From Batkoa obscura (taxonomy: Eukaryota > Entomophthoromycota > Entomophthoromycetes > Entomophthorales > Batkoaceae), in the NCBI GenBank assembly GCA_030770535.1, contig JASVEC010000001.1, forward strand, positions 2,294,001 to 2,358,000: 64,000 nucleotides of DNA, in the 5' to 3' direction. The notes beneath the pieces are model-generated. The model saw only the letters and a program-made list of their open reading frames with translations, ran no database searches and was not told the origin of the DNA. Below, piece after piece: positions 34,299 to 45,210 of this stretch. Numbering within the stretch: the stretch's first letter is position 1; each line of letters starts with the position of its first letter. The translations under genes were made by a program, and so were the position numbers.

Positions 34299-35698
34299 TA
34301 TTATTCATTATATATTTACTTGAAATAAAGGACTATAAACCGATGTATTTGAAGTTAAAATATTTGCAAACATAAAAAATGAGATATGGATAAATTCAAA
34401 TTGAGTTTACATAGTCACTATTTGCTTAAACCAATTATTACGATTAAGCTCAAATTCTTTAAGTTATTTTTAGCCAATAAAATCATAAGTTTATTTTATT
34501 AATTTTTGAAATTTCATTAAAATATCATAATTTCTTTGATAAAAAGACATTGAAAATAGAACCAGAAGGTGCTAAATGGATGAAAGATAAGGTTGAATAC
34601 CATGTTAATAATTTTATGGAAGGGGAAGTTTTTGTCATTGTATATTTAGCTGAACCATTAAAATACGAATATGGAGAAGAATTAGATCTTATAATTAGAG
34701 GAGATAAATATTAGAGTCATACTGGAAGTGGTGAAAGTGCAATAGAATTTGGCATTGGTTCTAGAGTAATCAAAAGGTTTGACTATGTGATGCCATCAGA
34801 CTCTCTGGAAGAATACATCGTTATAGCATATAAATCTGGAGCAAAAGTATCTAGAGGCAGAGAACACGGATATCCCGGTAAGTGTGCTTATAATGGTATG
34901 ACTTCTAACAGTGAAGGATATCGTTTTTGAATTTAGGAAAAATTTAAAAATAAATAAAGTGACCACTTGATTTTGTCTTCATTAACAAAACAAGTTATAT
35001 TGATATTCAAGGATCAATGATTCATAAGTTGCGCCTCTGAAAGCAGTCAGAATTGATTGAGAAATAAAAGGGTAAGCGGTTTGACTTCTAAACATAATGA
35101 CGTGATTGGCTGATATCTTTGTTTTAACTGCTGACATAAATAAAGCAATTTAAATATTATTTAAGTGCTTTTATTGCTTGCCCAAAGCAGGACATGATTA
35201 TCAAATTTTACTGTATAGAGCAAATATTACATAATATCTTAGATCACTATAGGAAAGATAGGATTACTGATGAATCCTTATGTGATGAATAAAAAATTTC
35301 GAAATAAAGATTTAGTTTTAGATATTATGTTTTTTATATTGAACAAAATGATAGATTTTTGTAACATTTAATTATTTGTCTTTTTAATTGATATAAATTC
35401 TAAAATTATATGGTTAAGTTTAATCTTGATTGAAGTTAAGGAAAAAGTTTCAATTCAACTTTTTTGTTCATTTCTATGTAGCTTAAATTTTTGAAATTTT
35501 TCGAATATTAGATGAAAAAACGTTACTACATGAGTAATTTGAAAAACTTAATTTTATGGTACCTTGTACTTGATTTGCAATTTTTCCTAAATCTAAACTG
35601 GACAAAAAATAAACCAAGTTTTAAACTAATCCATATAAAAACAAATAAAATTTGTTTAAAGCTGTAAAAAATTAGAACTTAAATCAATTCCAAAAATT
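34299..35698. other. Spacer, YME1 to tRNA-Pro
   Basis: About 1.4 kb. It holds CCAAT boxes at 34431-34435 and 34474-34478 (133 and 176 bp upstream of YME1) and the broken coding stretch at 34520-34945. The remainder is AT-rich with nothing supported. Confidence 0.45.
34520..34945 (+). pseudogene. Unrecognised coding-like stretch, probably a gene relic
   Basis: This piece has protein-like composition and lower AT than its surroundings but no complete frame from an ATG. It reads KIEPEGAKWMKDKVEYHVNN, then VIVYLAEPLKYEYGEELDLI, and after an interruption TGSGESAIEFGIGSRVIKRF, DYVMPSDSLEEYIVIAYKSG and REHGYPG. A normal intron (GTAAGTGTGC to AATTTAG, about 34879-34936) would then join to GKI and a stop near 34945, so it was once, or still is, spliced. 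I do not recognise a family; the alternation suggests a beta-rich, possibly extracellular domain. A real gene with a further intron and an upstream first exon remains possible. Confidence 0.35.
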
Positions 35699-35770
35699 GG
35701 GCTCAGCAGGGAATTGAACCCTGGACCTCTCGCACCCAAAGCGAGAATCATACCACTAGACCACTAAGCC
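35699..35770 (-). tRNA. tRNA-Pro (anticodon TGG)
   Basis: The minus strand gives a full 72-nt cloverleaf. The acceptor GGCTTAG pairs with CTGAGCC, the anticodon stem is CTCGC/GCGAG with loop TTTGGGT, and the T arm is CAGGG-TTCAATT-CCCTG. Anticodon TGG reads proline codons CCN/CCA. No intron; CCA is not encoded; a short T-run lies just after the 3' end on the minus strand. Confidence 0.95.
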
Positions 35771-36136
35771 ATTTAATTTTATATATAGGTTTACAGTTTT
35801 TATATATAGCTTTGCAGTTTGTATATATATCTTTTTTAACTCCAACCATTAATACATGATTTATTACATTTCAAACACTTGCTTTTAATCCTAATACCTA
35901 ATAATGATATCACACTTTACTTAAACCCCTAGAGTAAGCAGGTGCATAGATATATTCATTTGAATCTTTTTCCTAATATTATAATATATAGTTTATATAA
36001 ACACCATTTGATTAATCATAGCCGTTTTAATCAAATTCATATTATTATCAATAATACCAATTTTTTCATAACTTGCACATTAAAAATAAATGCTATTTAA
36101 TTAATGATATATTTATTAATTCATAAAAGCATTTCT
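35771..36136. other. Spacer, tRNA-Pro to DPP4 3' end
   Basis: AT-rich with a few TATATA runs just upstream of the tRNA on its strand (35780-35830). Nothing else seen. Confidence 0.5.
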
Positions 36137-38530
36137 TTAAGCTTTAAAAACACGACTAAAGAACCTTTCCAACTTAAGATAGAGGGAGCGCTTATTTGAC
36201 TTTGATTCATAGTAATGATTATCATCAATAACAGGAGTAAAATCATAAGAGATAATATAATTAGCAGCAAAATTATTAATAATATACATAGAATTAGACT
36301 GATGAACATTATCATCTCTTGTACCATGAGTCAAAAATAATTCTGTCTTCTTAAAGTTTTCAAAATTATTGATAGCAGATTTGTTGTATCCTTTAGCATT
36401 CACTTGTGGAGTAAACATATATCTTTCTGTATATAAAGAATCATAAAACTTCCAATCAGATACTGGTGAGAAAGAAGCACCAAAACTAAAGACAAGATCC
36501 TTAGGTTGAAGTTCAAGTGTACGTAAAGTCATATATCCACCATACGATTTACCCCAAACACCTATTTTTGATGGATTAACATAAGGTAATTTAGCCCATT
36601 GTTGACCAGCTGAAATCACATCATCAGCTTCATATTCACCTAAATGTTCACGTACTGAGACCATAAATTTTCTACCTTTACGACCAGTACCTCGTCCATC
36701 TACTGTTACTACAATGGTATCATTACGACTACCCACCAACCAACGTTGTAAATTAAAATTAAAACTACGTGTGACTTGTTGACTGTTTGGCCCACCATAG
36801 ATATAAAATACAACATTATATTTTTTAGAAGGATCAAAATCATATGGTCGGATTTCGAAGGCATTGATAGAGTTACCATTGACATTGACTTTAGAATATA
36901 CTGTGGTGGGATAATTATATTCCTCAACTAAAGTAGCGAGTTTGGTATTATTAGTAAGTAAAAGAGAATTATTTAATTTTCCTTGTTTTGTTAATCTAGA
37001 CCATGGGATAGATGGACCGTTATAATTTATAACAACAAAACCACCTAAAGCTGAAGAGGACATTGAATAAGTACCCGATTTTTGAGAATCACCAGTAAAT
37101 TGATCTTTAGTTAAATGAACTTTGTTACTTCCATCAAGTTTAATAGAATAAATATCTTCCACAGTAGAATCTGTTTCAGCACTTGAATAATAAATAGTAC
37201 CAGATTTGACATCTAAACCATTGATAGAAACGACATCAAAATCACCTTTAGTTAATATTCTTTTTGGCTTGGAAGCAGTAATTGGAGAGAATAAAGCAAG
37301 ATGAGTAAAACCATCCACAATAACAAAATCAATATAAGCGGATTCGTTAATACCGAATTCATGTAATTTTGGTAATAAATAAAGAGGTCTATTTTCATAC
37401 CATCCTTTATCATCTAAGCTTGGATTATTTATATCTTGACCTGCTTTTTCTTGACGTACAATAGTTGGATTGGAATAATTACGATTAGTTGCTACACTAG
37501 TATACACTCTATCTTGAAATCTATTAGTAAATCGAATAATAAGTCCATCATTATAAGAAGATTTTGAAAATTGCAAATCAGTAACCACAGGATCAATTTC
37601 ATTAACTGAATTATAATTGATTTGATGTACTTTGGCTTTTCCAGTAGTTAATTCAGCAACATTAATTTTAACTTGAGTAATATTAAAGCCTGGTTTTGGA
37701 TAACGTTGTTCATAAACACTTGAATACGGTTTAGAAGTTAATGAAAATTGAGCATTATTTTTTCTAGTAGTAAATGTTTCTAAACCTTGGACCTGAACAT
37801 TGGAACTATCGAAAGTTAAATAAGCTAACGTTGTACCACTTTGATCCCAAACAATAGCTTCTTTATTAGGCCATATTTCTTCTTCATAAACCCAATCAGG
37901 AATTCCATTCTGTAAAGTATCCTTTCCATCTTTAGTGACTTGAATTAAACTAGTAAAAGACTCAATAATTGCATAAATATTATTATCTTGAACAAATGCT
38001 AAATTATGTCCTTTTGGTGACCATACTAAGGTTTGTAATATATTATCTTGTTTATTATATTGTCCCCAGTTACGATAATGACGATTGATCAATCTACCTA
38101 GTCGATTAGGATCTTGTAAATCAAAGATATAATAAGATGCAAAACTGGACTTAGACCATAATTTAGTAGAGTTCACTGTTAATGCAATATATTGTAAATC
38201 AGGAGAAAGGGAATAATCATCATAAATTATAGGTTGCTTATTTTCATCAATAAATTTAGTGGTATCAATTAATACTTTAACTTGTTTATTACCAGTAAGA
38301 TCGATGGATTTTAAAATGATTTTATTGTCTTCTTCTTCAACATAATAGCCATCACGTTCACTCTCATGAGTTACCCAATTGTAGTTGAAAGATTGTTTGG
38401 AAAAAGTAGATTTTAAAAAGTTATCAATGGTGATTTGTTTCTTTTGTAAGTTTTTGGTAGTAGTGACATTTTGACTAGTTACGCTATAGAGAAACAATGT
38501 AAAACAAGAAATTAAATGATAGCTCTTCAT
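36137..38530 (-). CDS. Dipeptidyl peptidase IV-type serine peptidase (S9B), secreted
   Basis: Prolyl dipeptidyl aminopeptidase, removing Xaa-Pro or Xaa-Ala dipeptides from N-termini. Single exon of 797 residues, the usual family length. A signal peptide (MKSYHLISCFTLFLYSVTSQ) and no other clear TM segment suggest secretion rather than the type-II vacuolar form. The beta-propeller carries the N-terminus-anchoring block DWVYEEEIW (residues 212-220). The hydrolase domain shows VVTVDGRGTGRKGRKFM, then the nucleophile in GVWGKSYGGYMTLRTLE (Ser662), the Asp in HGTRDDNVHQS (Asp739) and the His in DDNHYYES (His772), so the triad is complete. Odd: the residue before the nucleophile is Lys where most DPP4 enzymes have Trp (GWSYGG). 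Several N-x-S/T sites suit a secreted glycoprotein. The gene has no introns, unlike nearly all its neighbours. CCAAT at 38688-38692 is about 158 bp upstream. Confidence 0.95.
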   Translation of the reverse strand: MKSYHLISCFTLFLYSVTSQNVTTTKNLQKKQITIDNFLKSTFSKQSFNYNWVTHESERDGYYVEEEDNKIILKSIDLTGNKQVKVLIDTTKFIDENKQPIIYDDYSLSPDLQYIALTVNSTKLWSKSSFASYYIFDLQDPNRLGRLINRHYRNWGQYNKQDNILQTLVWSPKGHNLAFVQDNNIYAIIESFTSLIQVTKDGKDTLQNGIPDWVYEEEIWPNKEAIVWDQSGTTLAYLTFDSSNVQVQGLETFTTRKNNAQFSLTSKPYSSVYEQRYPKPGFNITQVKINVAELTTGKAKVHQINYNSVNEIDPVVTDLQFSKSSYNDGLIIRFTNRFQDRVYTSVATNRNYSNPTIVRQEKAGQDINNPSLDDKGWYENRPLYLLPKLHEFGINESAYIDFVIVDGFTHLALFSPITASKPKRILTKGDFDVVSINGLDVKSGTIYYSSAETDSTVEDIYSIKLDGSNKVHLTKDQFTGDSQKSGTYSMSSSALGGFVVINYNGPSIPWSRLTKQGKLNNSLLLTNNTKLATLVEEYNYPTTVYSKVNVNGNSINAFEIRPYDFDPSKKYNVVFYIYGGPNSQQVTRSFNFNLQRWLVGSRNDTIVVTVDGRGTGRKGRKFMVSVREHLGEYEADDVISAGQQWAKLPYVNPSKIGVWGKSYGGYMTLRTLELQPKDLVFSFGASFSPVSDWKFYDSLYTERYMFTPQVNAKGYNKSAINNFENFKKTELFLTHGTRDDNVHQSNSMYIINNFAANYIISYDFTPVIDDNHYYESKSNKRSLYLKLERFFSRVFKA

Positions 38531-40413
38531 AATTGAAATCTCTGACTTGAAGATAAAATAAAATAATGTTTATTTTAATTTATTTATATACCTTATTTTT
38601 TTTGAATATTTTTAAAAGTGATATTAAGCTATTTGAATATTCATTTCAAATGACTTGATCATAAGGTTCGAAAGTTATTAAGTAAAACCAATCAACTTAA
38701 TAGTTTGATAAAATCATAAAGGAATTAAGATTTATTTTATCATCATGAAGATTTTTATAAGAAATATTGAGAATGACTGAAGATAATACTAAATTATTAA
38801 GCTAGTTCTTAAAATTAATAGTTCAAAAACACATCTCATGATAGATCTTGAAGAATAGAAAAGTGTTTAAAATTATAGCGAGAGTTGGTTTATTTTATAG
38901 TTGAAGCATCTATGGCTTTAATAGTTGTAGCTTAACTAGCTCAATTACTTGGAAATGATAAAATTAATAGAAAATAGTTGTAGTAAAACAGGATCTATAA
39001 TTACAAGGGAGCATGATTTCGCTTCTATATGAAAATTAATAGTTTAGTTTACTAATAATTTAATAATATCACGCAAATATTCAACCGTAAGTTATTACAT
39101 TTTAGATTAAAAAATAAAATTTATGTTTCATTTCATATTTGGGAACGTTCATTTTTGTTTGATAATGTTCTTAAATTTTAAGTTAAGTAAAAGTGAACAA
39201 AAATATTAAAATAAAGTAAATTATTTTTGTATCATATTTTATAATGTGAAAATATAATAGTTTTATAATAAATAAATTGATTAATTTAAAGTTTATTAGA
39301 AAAATATTAACTATTAACTGTTGTCTTTAAGTTATTCTTACCTTGCTATATGAATAAACTTCATTAACCTATGATTGACTTAGAAAAATATTTTAATACT
39401 TTTAGAGATTTTCGATAAAAAACAACATAAAACAAATCAAAGCCACCAATTTAATTTAATATCTAATTTCAAAACTTCAATAAGAAACTATTTTAATGTG
39501 CTACTTTGAATACTACTAATACATCTCAAATGTGAGCTCTCTCATGTAAGTTGACAATCTTACAAATTAAATGTTATCATACAATTATAAATATACTAAT
39601 TATATAAAAGCATTTAATTTATGAAATTGTTAAATTATATGAGAAGATTTACATTTAAATTATTCCCATAGTAGCTAATTTAAAATAAGCTTATTTTTTT
39701 TGATTTCTGATGTGGTAATAATATTAGTGGTTTATTACTATTGCCTCTTGTTAATTTATTTAGAAGAAAGAGATACTGAATGTTGGTCTTAGTTAAGTTA
39801 AGCGCTATAATAAAATATCTTTTCTTGATATGGATTAACAACTTTCGTTTTGATTTAATAAAAATTAACATACCAGGCTTAACAGAGAGATATTTGATTA
39901 TCAGTTTAATAGCAAGTTAGTTTGTTGAATAACTTTCTAATAAAGTATTATGTAAATTATTCTATTATTTAATTTGTTATTTCAAATAAGAATAATAAAA
40001 TTCATTGAAACAATACCAGTTTTTATTTGAAATAACAACACTTTAAAATCCTACTATCAATTATCACACTCCCTTTTGATTAAATTAAAAAATTAGCCAA
40101 AAATTAGCTTTTATTGATTAAGCCAATCAACTCCCCTTAACCATTAAGTAGTTATAGGAACTTTAAATAAAATCATAATTTAACAATCAAAAATAATAAG
40201 AATTCAATTCAACTTTTATGATTTATTGAAGTTTAATTTTATAAAAAGAAAAGAGAAGAAAAGAAGAAAAGAAGAAAAGAGGAGGAATAGTTGGATTTTT
40301 TTAAAAGGAGAAATTTATATTTGACAGATCAAAAAAAGCATAAGTTAACAAAAACACCACTCAAAAGCATAAATCAATAATCAATAATCAATAATCATAT
40401 TTAAACCTTGAGT
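38531..40413. other. Divergent spacer, DPP4 / kinesin
   Basis: About 1.9 kb, extremely AT-rich. It holds the DPP4 promoter (CCAAT 38688-38692) and the kinesin promoter (CCAAT 40123-40127 and a purine tract at 40243-40288). No coding stretch supported. Confidence 0.55.
40243..40288 (+). repeat. Polypurine (GA-rich) tract upstream of kinesin
   Basis: About 46 bases of almost pure A and G (AAGAAAAGA-type units) about 125 bp before the kinesin ATG. It may be in the promoter or 5' UTR. GA tracts can bind GAGA-like factors or exclude nucleosomes, but no function is shown. Confidence 0.5.
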
Positions 40414-43400
40414 ATGTCAAATAATATCAAAGTAGTATGTCGGTTTCGACCACAAAATTCAATTGAATTATCTGCCAACGGAAAAGTAATAACTAGTTTT
40501 GAAAAGGAAGCCGATACAGTATCATTAGGAGTAATCTATAAATTAAAACAAAAAGGAACTAAAACTAATAAAGTTTTTTTTATAACAGATAGATAAAGAA
40601 TTAAATGAATCAAATACATTTACATTTGATAAATTATTTGGTCCTGATTCAACTCAATCTGAAGTTTTTGAATATTCTATTAAATCAACAGTGGACGGTA
40701 AATAATTTAAATAATCATAATTAAAATTAACTCAATAAGCTAATGTATTTTCTTTTTTAAAAATCCAGACGTATTAAAAGGTTATAATGGTACAGTGTTT
40801 GCTTATGGACAAACAGGATCTGGTAAAACATTTACAATGATGGTAAGTTAATTTCAATTATCAACTATTAAAATAAGTAAATTCAAAGAATTAAACATTA
40901 TTTTACAGGGTGCTAACACTGGTCAAGAAGAGTTCAAGGGAATCATCCCACGAATAGTTGAAAGTATCTTTACACATATAATTGATTCACCTGATTCGTT
41001 AGAATATACAGTCAATGTATCCTATATGGAAATTTATATGGAAAAAATTAGGGATTTATTAAATCGTAGGTTTTATTATATAATAAATATTTTATATTTG
41101 ATTTTGTTATTGATAAATATTTTAACTTATTTTAGCTCAAAATGATAATCTCCCAATTCATGAAGAAAAAAATCGAGGTGTTTATGTCAAAGGTTTAATG
41201 GAAGTTTATGTTAGTTCAATTGATGAAGTTTATGAAGTTATGAGTAAAGGTATTAAATCGAGAGCAGTGGCACATACAAGTAAATTAACTTTAAATACTA
41301 TTTCGTTGAATGTTAATTTTAATTTGATTAGATATGAATGCCGAAAGCTCTAGAAGTCATTCAATATTTGTAATTACAATCAATCAAAAAAATTTATTGG
41401 ATGGTGGTAGTGTTAAAAGAGGAAGACTGTATTTAGTGGATTTGGCTGGTTCTGAAAAAGTAAGTAATAAAAAATTAATAAAAATAGTATTAAAATTTTA
41501 TTATTATTATTAATAGGTCGGAAAAACAGGAGCTTCTGGGCAAACTTTGGAAGAAGCTAAAAAAATTAATAAATCTTTATCCTCTTTAGGTATGGTTATC
41601 AATGCCTTGACAGATGGAAAATCCTCTCATGTACCTTATAGAGATTCTAAATTAACTAGAATATTACAGGAATCTTTAGGTGGTAATTCACGAACTACTT
41701 TAATTATTAATTGTTCTCCTTCTTCTTTTAATGAAGCTGAAACATTAAGTACTTTAAGGTTTGGAATGAGGTAAATTTTAAGATTTGATAATTTAATTAA
41801 AATTTTAAAATTTCACTTTTTTTAGAGCTAAGAAGATTAAGAATAAAGCTAAAATTAATCAAGACCTTAGTCCAGCTGAACTTAAAGCATTACTTAAAAA
41901 AGCCAATACTCAAATTATTACTTTCCAACAATATATTAAATTATTAGAAGAGGAACTTAATATTTGGAGAAATGGTAAGTTGAGATTATTAAATATCTAT
42001 ATTTAATAAATCAAATCAAATTAAATTAACAAAAACTTTAATAAGGTGGTAATGTAACGAAAGAAAATTTTGCAACAGCAGATAAATTAAATTTAGCCAT
42101 ATCCAGACCAAGTATAACACATTCACGATCAAAATCCTATGATATTATGAATGGCCCATTATCAGATACACCTAATGGTTCAGGTACATCAACGCCTAGT
42201 TTAACATCTCCTTCAAATGTTACTCAAGTTGTCCAACCTAATTGGACAATACCATCTCCATTAGCAGAAGAGGAAAAGGAAATGTATTTACAAAGAGAAA
42301 ACCAATTAATGGATTCATTAGCTGAAAAAGTAAGTTAAATAAATTATAAAGTAATTTGAGTTTTAATTAACATAATAATTATAATTATTAGGAAGATGAA
42401 ATAGCTGAATTACATCAAACAATGGAAAAGTATGAAAAAGAAATTGAACAATTTGAAATGGAAAAAATGAAACAAATGGAACAAGAGAATCAAATTATGA
42501 AATTAGAGATTAATCAAATGAAGTTAGAAAATGATACAATGAAATATGAAAATGAAGAAATGAAAATTAATTATGATAGTATATTAGAAAAATGTCAAAG
42601 CTTAGAAAGAAATCTAAAAGAAAGTTTAAAAAGAGTAGAAGAATTAGAAAATATCAATGAATCAAGTGGAGATAAAAGAAAAGAAAGAATGCATAATAAA
42701 AGGGTGGAAAAAATTGTTAAAATGATGACAACATCAAAATCAGTTATTGCTGCAGGTAATCATGAAAAAGAGATTCGAGATACTTTAGACGATTTAGAGA
42801 GATTAAAAGAAAATCAACCTGTTTCCAATAAAGATATAGTTAAATTACGTAATCAAATGAACGAATTGCAAACCCAAGTTAAAGAAAAAGATTTATCAAT
42901 TAAAAATCTAATTATGGATCAACAAATGCTACAAGAAAAGAATAACTTATTAAATGAAAAATACAATAATGTTAATAAAGAATATGAGCAATTATTAACT
43001 AAATCTCATTTTAAAGATCATGTTTCATTTGAAGAAATAAAAAACAAATTAGAAGACCAATATGATTTAAAAACACAAACATTAAAAGAAGAAATTGAGC
43101 ATCAAAAACAAAGATTTGATATCAAAGAAAAAGAATGTTTAGAGTTAATGGAAAATAGTAAATTAATAACAAAGGAAAACGATGAATTAAAGAATCAAAT
43201 TGAATATTACATCAAATTAGATCCAACAGGAACAAATGTTATGGTAATGGAATTAAAAGAAAAAATGGCTTTACAATTAAATGAATTTGAAAAACATAAA
43301 GAAATGTTGGCTAAAGAATTAGATGCTCGATGTAATAAAGTAGCGGAATTAGAAGAAATTTTAAATGATAGTCAAAAAGAATATCAACAAAGTATTAAAG

Positions 43401-43833
43401 AAAGGAAAAAAGCAGCTATTAATAAAAAGAGATTAAATACTATTGATAATTTTGTACAAAAATTAAGTCATGTACATCATACAGTAAGTTTATAATAAAT
43501 GTATTGTGATTGTATTATTAATATTTTTACTATTAGTTAGTGGAGCAAAATCACATGTTAAAGAAAGAAAGTTCTAATTTGGAAAGAAAACTTAATACTC
43601 GAAGTGAACGTATAGCATGTTTGGAAAAATTACTAGAAGAATCAACTAATAAATTAAAATTACAAGCCGAAAAATTTGAGTTACAGTTTAAAATGATAAA
43701 TGAAAAAAATAAAATTAAACCTAGTTTTATTTATCCTAAAGGTCAAGTAAATAATGGACAAAAATTAAACAATCAACAACAAGGATTTACAAGAATTGCT
43801 AAGCCACTTAGAGGTGGAGGTAAGGTAAATTAA
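40414..43833 (+). CDS. Conventional kinesin heavy chain (kinesin-1)
   Basis: Plus-end microtubule motor for organelles and vesicles. The motor domain is complete over several exons: [36 protein letters not shown] (P-loop), [13 protein letters not shown] (switch I), [20 protein letters not shown] (switch II), [17 protein letters not shown] and [21 protein letters not shown] neck coiled coil follows, then a Ser/Thr/Pro-rich linker ([20 protein letters not shown]). The long exon 42422-43495 is almost all heptad coiled coil. The final exon contains the conserved tail heptads ([20 protein letters not shown]) and the autoinhibitory IAK motif in [12 protein letters not shown], a few residues before the stop at 43831-43833. 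The stalk pattern with few hinges and no light-chain-like partner nearby is that of fungal kinesin-1 (N. crassa NKin type). The start is ATG 40414. About nine introns. It is convergent with the 5-formyl-THF cyclo-ligase gene (174 bp between stops). Confidence 0.96.
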
Positions 43834-44007
43834 AATGAAATGAAAGTGTAATTGATAGTAATTCTTCTCTGATTTGGTTCAAATGAATGTTTTTCTTATT
43901 ATTGTTTTTATTCGTTGCATTTTTTAGGAGATTGAATTTAATTTAATGAATTAAACAAATTTAATAAATTTTTGTTTTTTAAAAATAGTTTAATATTATT
44001 ATTATCT

Positions 44008-44996
44008 TCAAGGATATATTTGAGACGCAGTTACGACTTGATCTAATTGATAATCATACTCTTCCATAGGTATTTCGTTACATATTTGCTCTTCTAAGCA
44101 TATACCAACTTAATAGTAAATATAATTAATAATGAAAATTGATATTATTCATGTTGTTTAATTATTTTTAAATTAAATTTACCTAATAAGGGTTTCTTAT
44201 TAAATTTAATCAAATGTTGTTGAATGAATTTATCATAATAACTAAATAAATAAAGTCAATTTAATAGAATTAACAGAATTGACTATTAAATTTTTTTACC
44301 CTTTTCCGTAACCAATTCTATTACATTTGATATCAAACCCAAGACCTATAAAAGGATTAAAAACAATACATGAAAACCTACAATTTAATTTTTGATATTA
44401 TTTTATTGAACTTACCAGGTAGTAAAATAAGATCCAAGCCATTTTCAAGATTAAATACTGCTTTTTAAAACAATCCATTAAAATAAAACTTAACAAATTA
44501 TTTATTACCATCCATTCCCTCTTCTCCATCTAAAGGTTCTGGTATATTCCAATTATTTTTTGGTAGATCATTAAGTTCCTGAATACTTTTGATTTCCACC
44601 ATACGCATATCATCTCCTTTAGTTTTTGGTATAAAACATTGTTTATCTATTTAATTGAATATAAACTTAACTTAAATGAAAAAATAGAAACAGGAGATAA
44701 ATACTTTGTAATAATATTTCTTTCACTAGATCTTCTGTTTTTAATTCTGAAAAGGGCATATTTAAATAAATGGATATCTTTTTTGAATTTTGGAACCAAG
44801 AAGAAGAAGTGATATGTTTTGTCACTTTAAGTGCTTTAAAAGTGAAAGAGTACAGATTAGTAGTCTCGTTTTTTGCTTAATAGAGGTATATGAATATTAA
44901 CGACTTACATTGCTTTTTTACATTTTCTTCAGTTACTTGTTTGAGTCGAAGTTTAATACTTTTTCTTAATTCTTTTTTAATTATGTTAAGTGACAT
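44008..44996 (-). CDS. FAU1: 5-formyltetrahydrofolate cyclo-ligase
   Basis: Converts 5-formyl-THF to 5,10-methenyl-THF with ATP, recycling a folate storage form. Read from ATG 44996: MSLNIIKKELRKSIKLRLKQ, then SSSWFQNSKKISIYLNMPFS, KQCFIPKTKGDDMRMV, LPKNNWNIPEP, LENGLDLILLPG, then CNRIGYGK joined across an intron to GYYDKFI, the substrate- and ATP-binding signature, and finally VGICLEEQICNEIPMEEYDY followed by QLDQVVTASQIYP. About 210 residues in seven or so small exons, the normal size. The minus-strand gene lies 214 bp downstream of UTP18 on the same strand. No CCAAT box seen within 200 bp upstream. Confidence 0.92.
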
Positions 44997-45210
44997 TATT
45001 AATTTTAAACTAGATAAAAAAAAATAAAGCTTCTAAAAAAGAAAGTACTTTTTAATTTAAGAAAATCATGATCAAATCAACAAAAAACATTTACTTGAAT
45101 CTCTATAATGTAATTTTTATTCGTAATTTTTTTTTTAAAGTTACTCTTCTCTGTATATCCCAAAAAAAATTCAATTCGTTCATCTATTATTTATATAATA
45201 AATCAACTCT

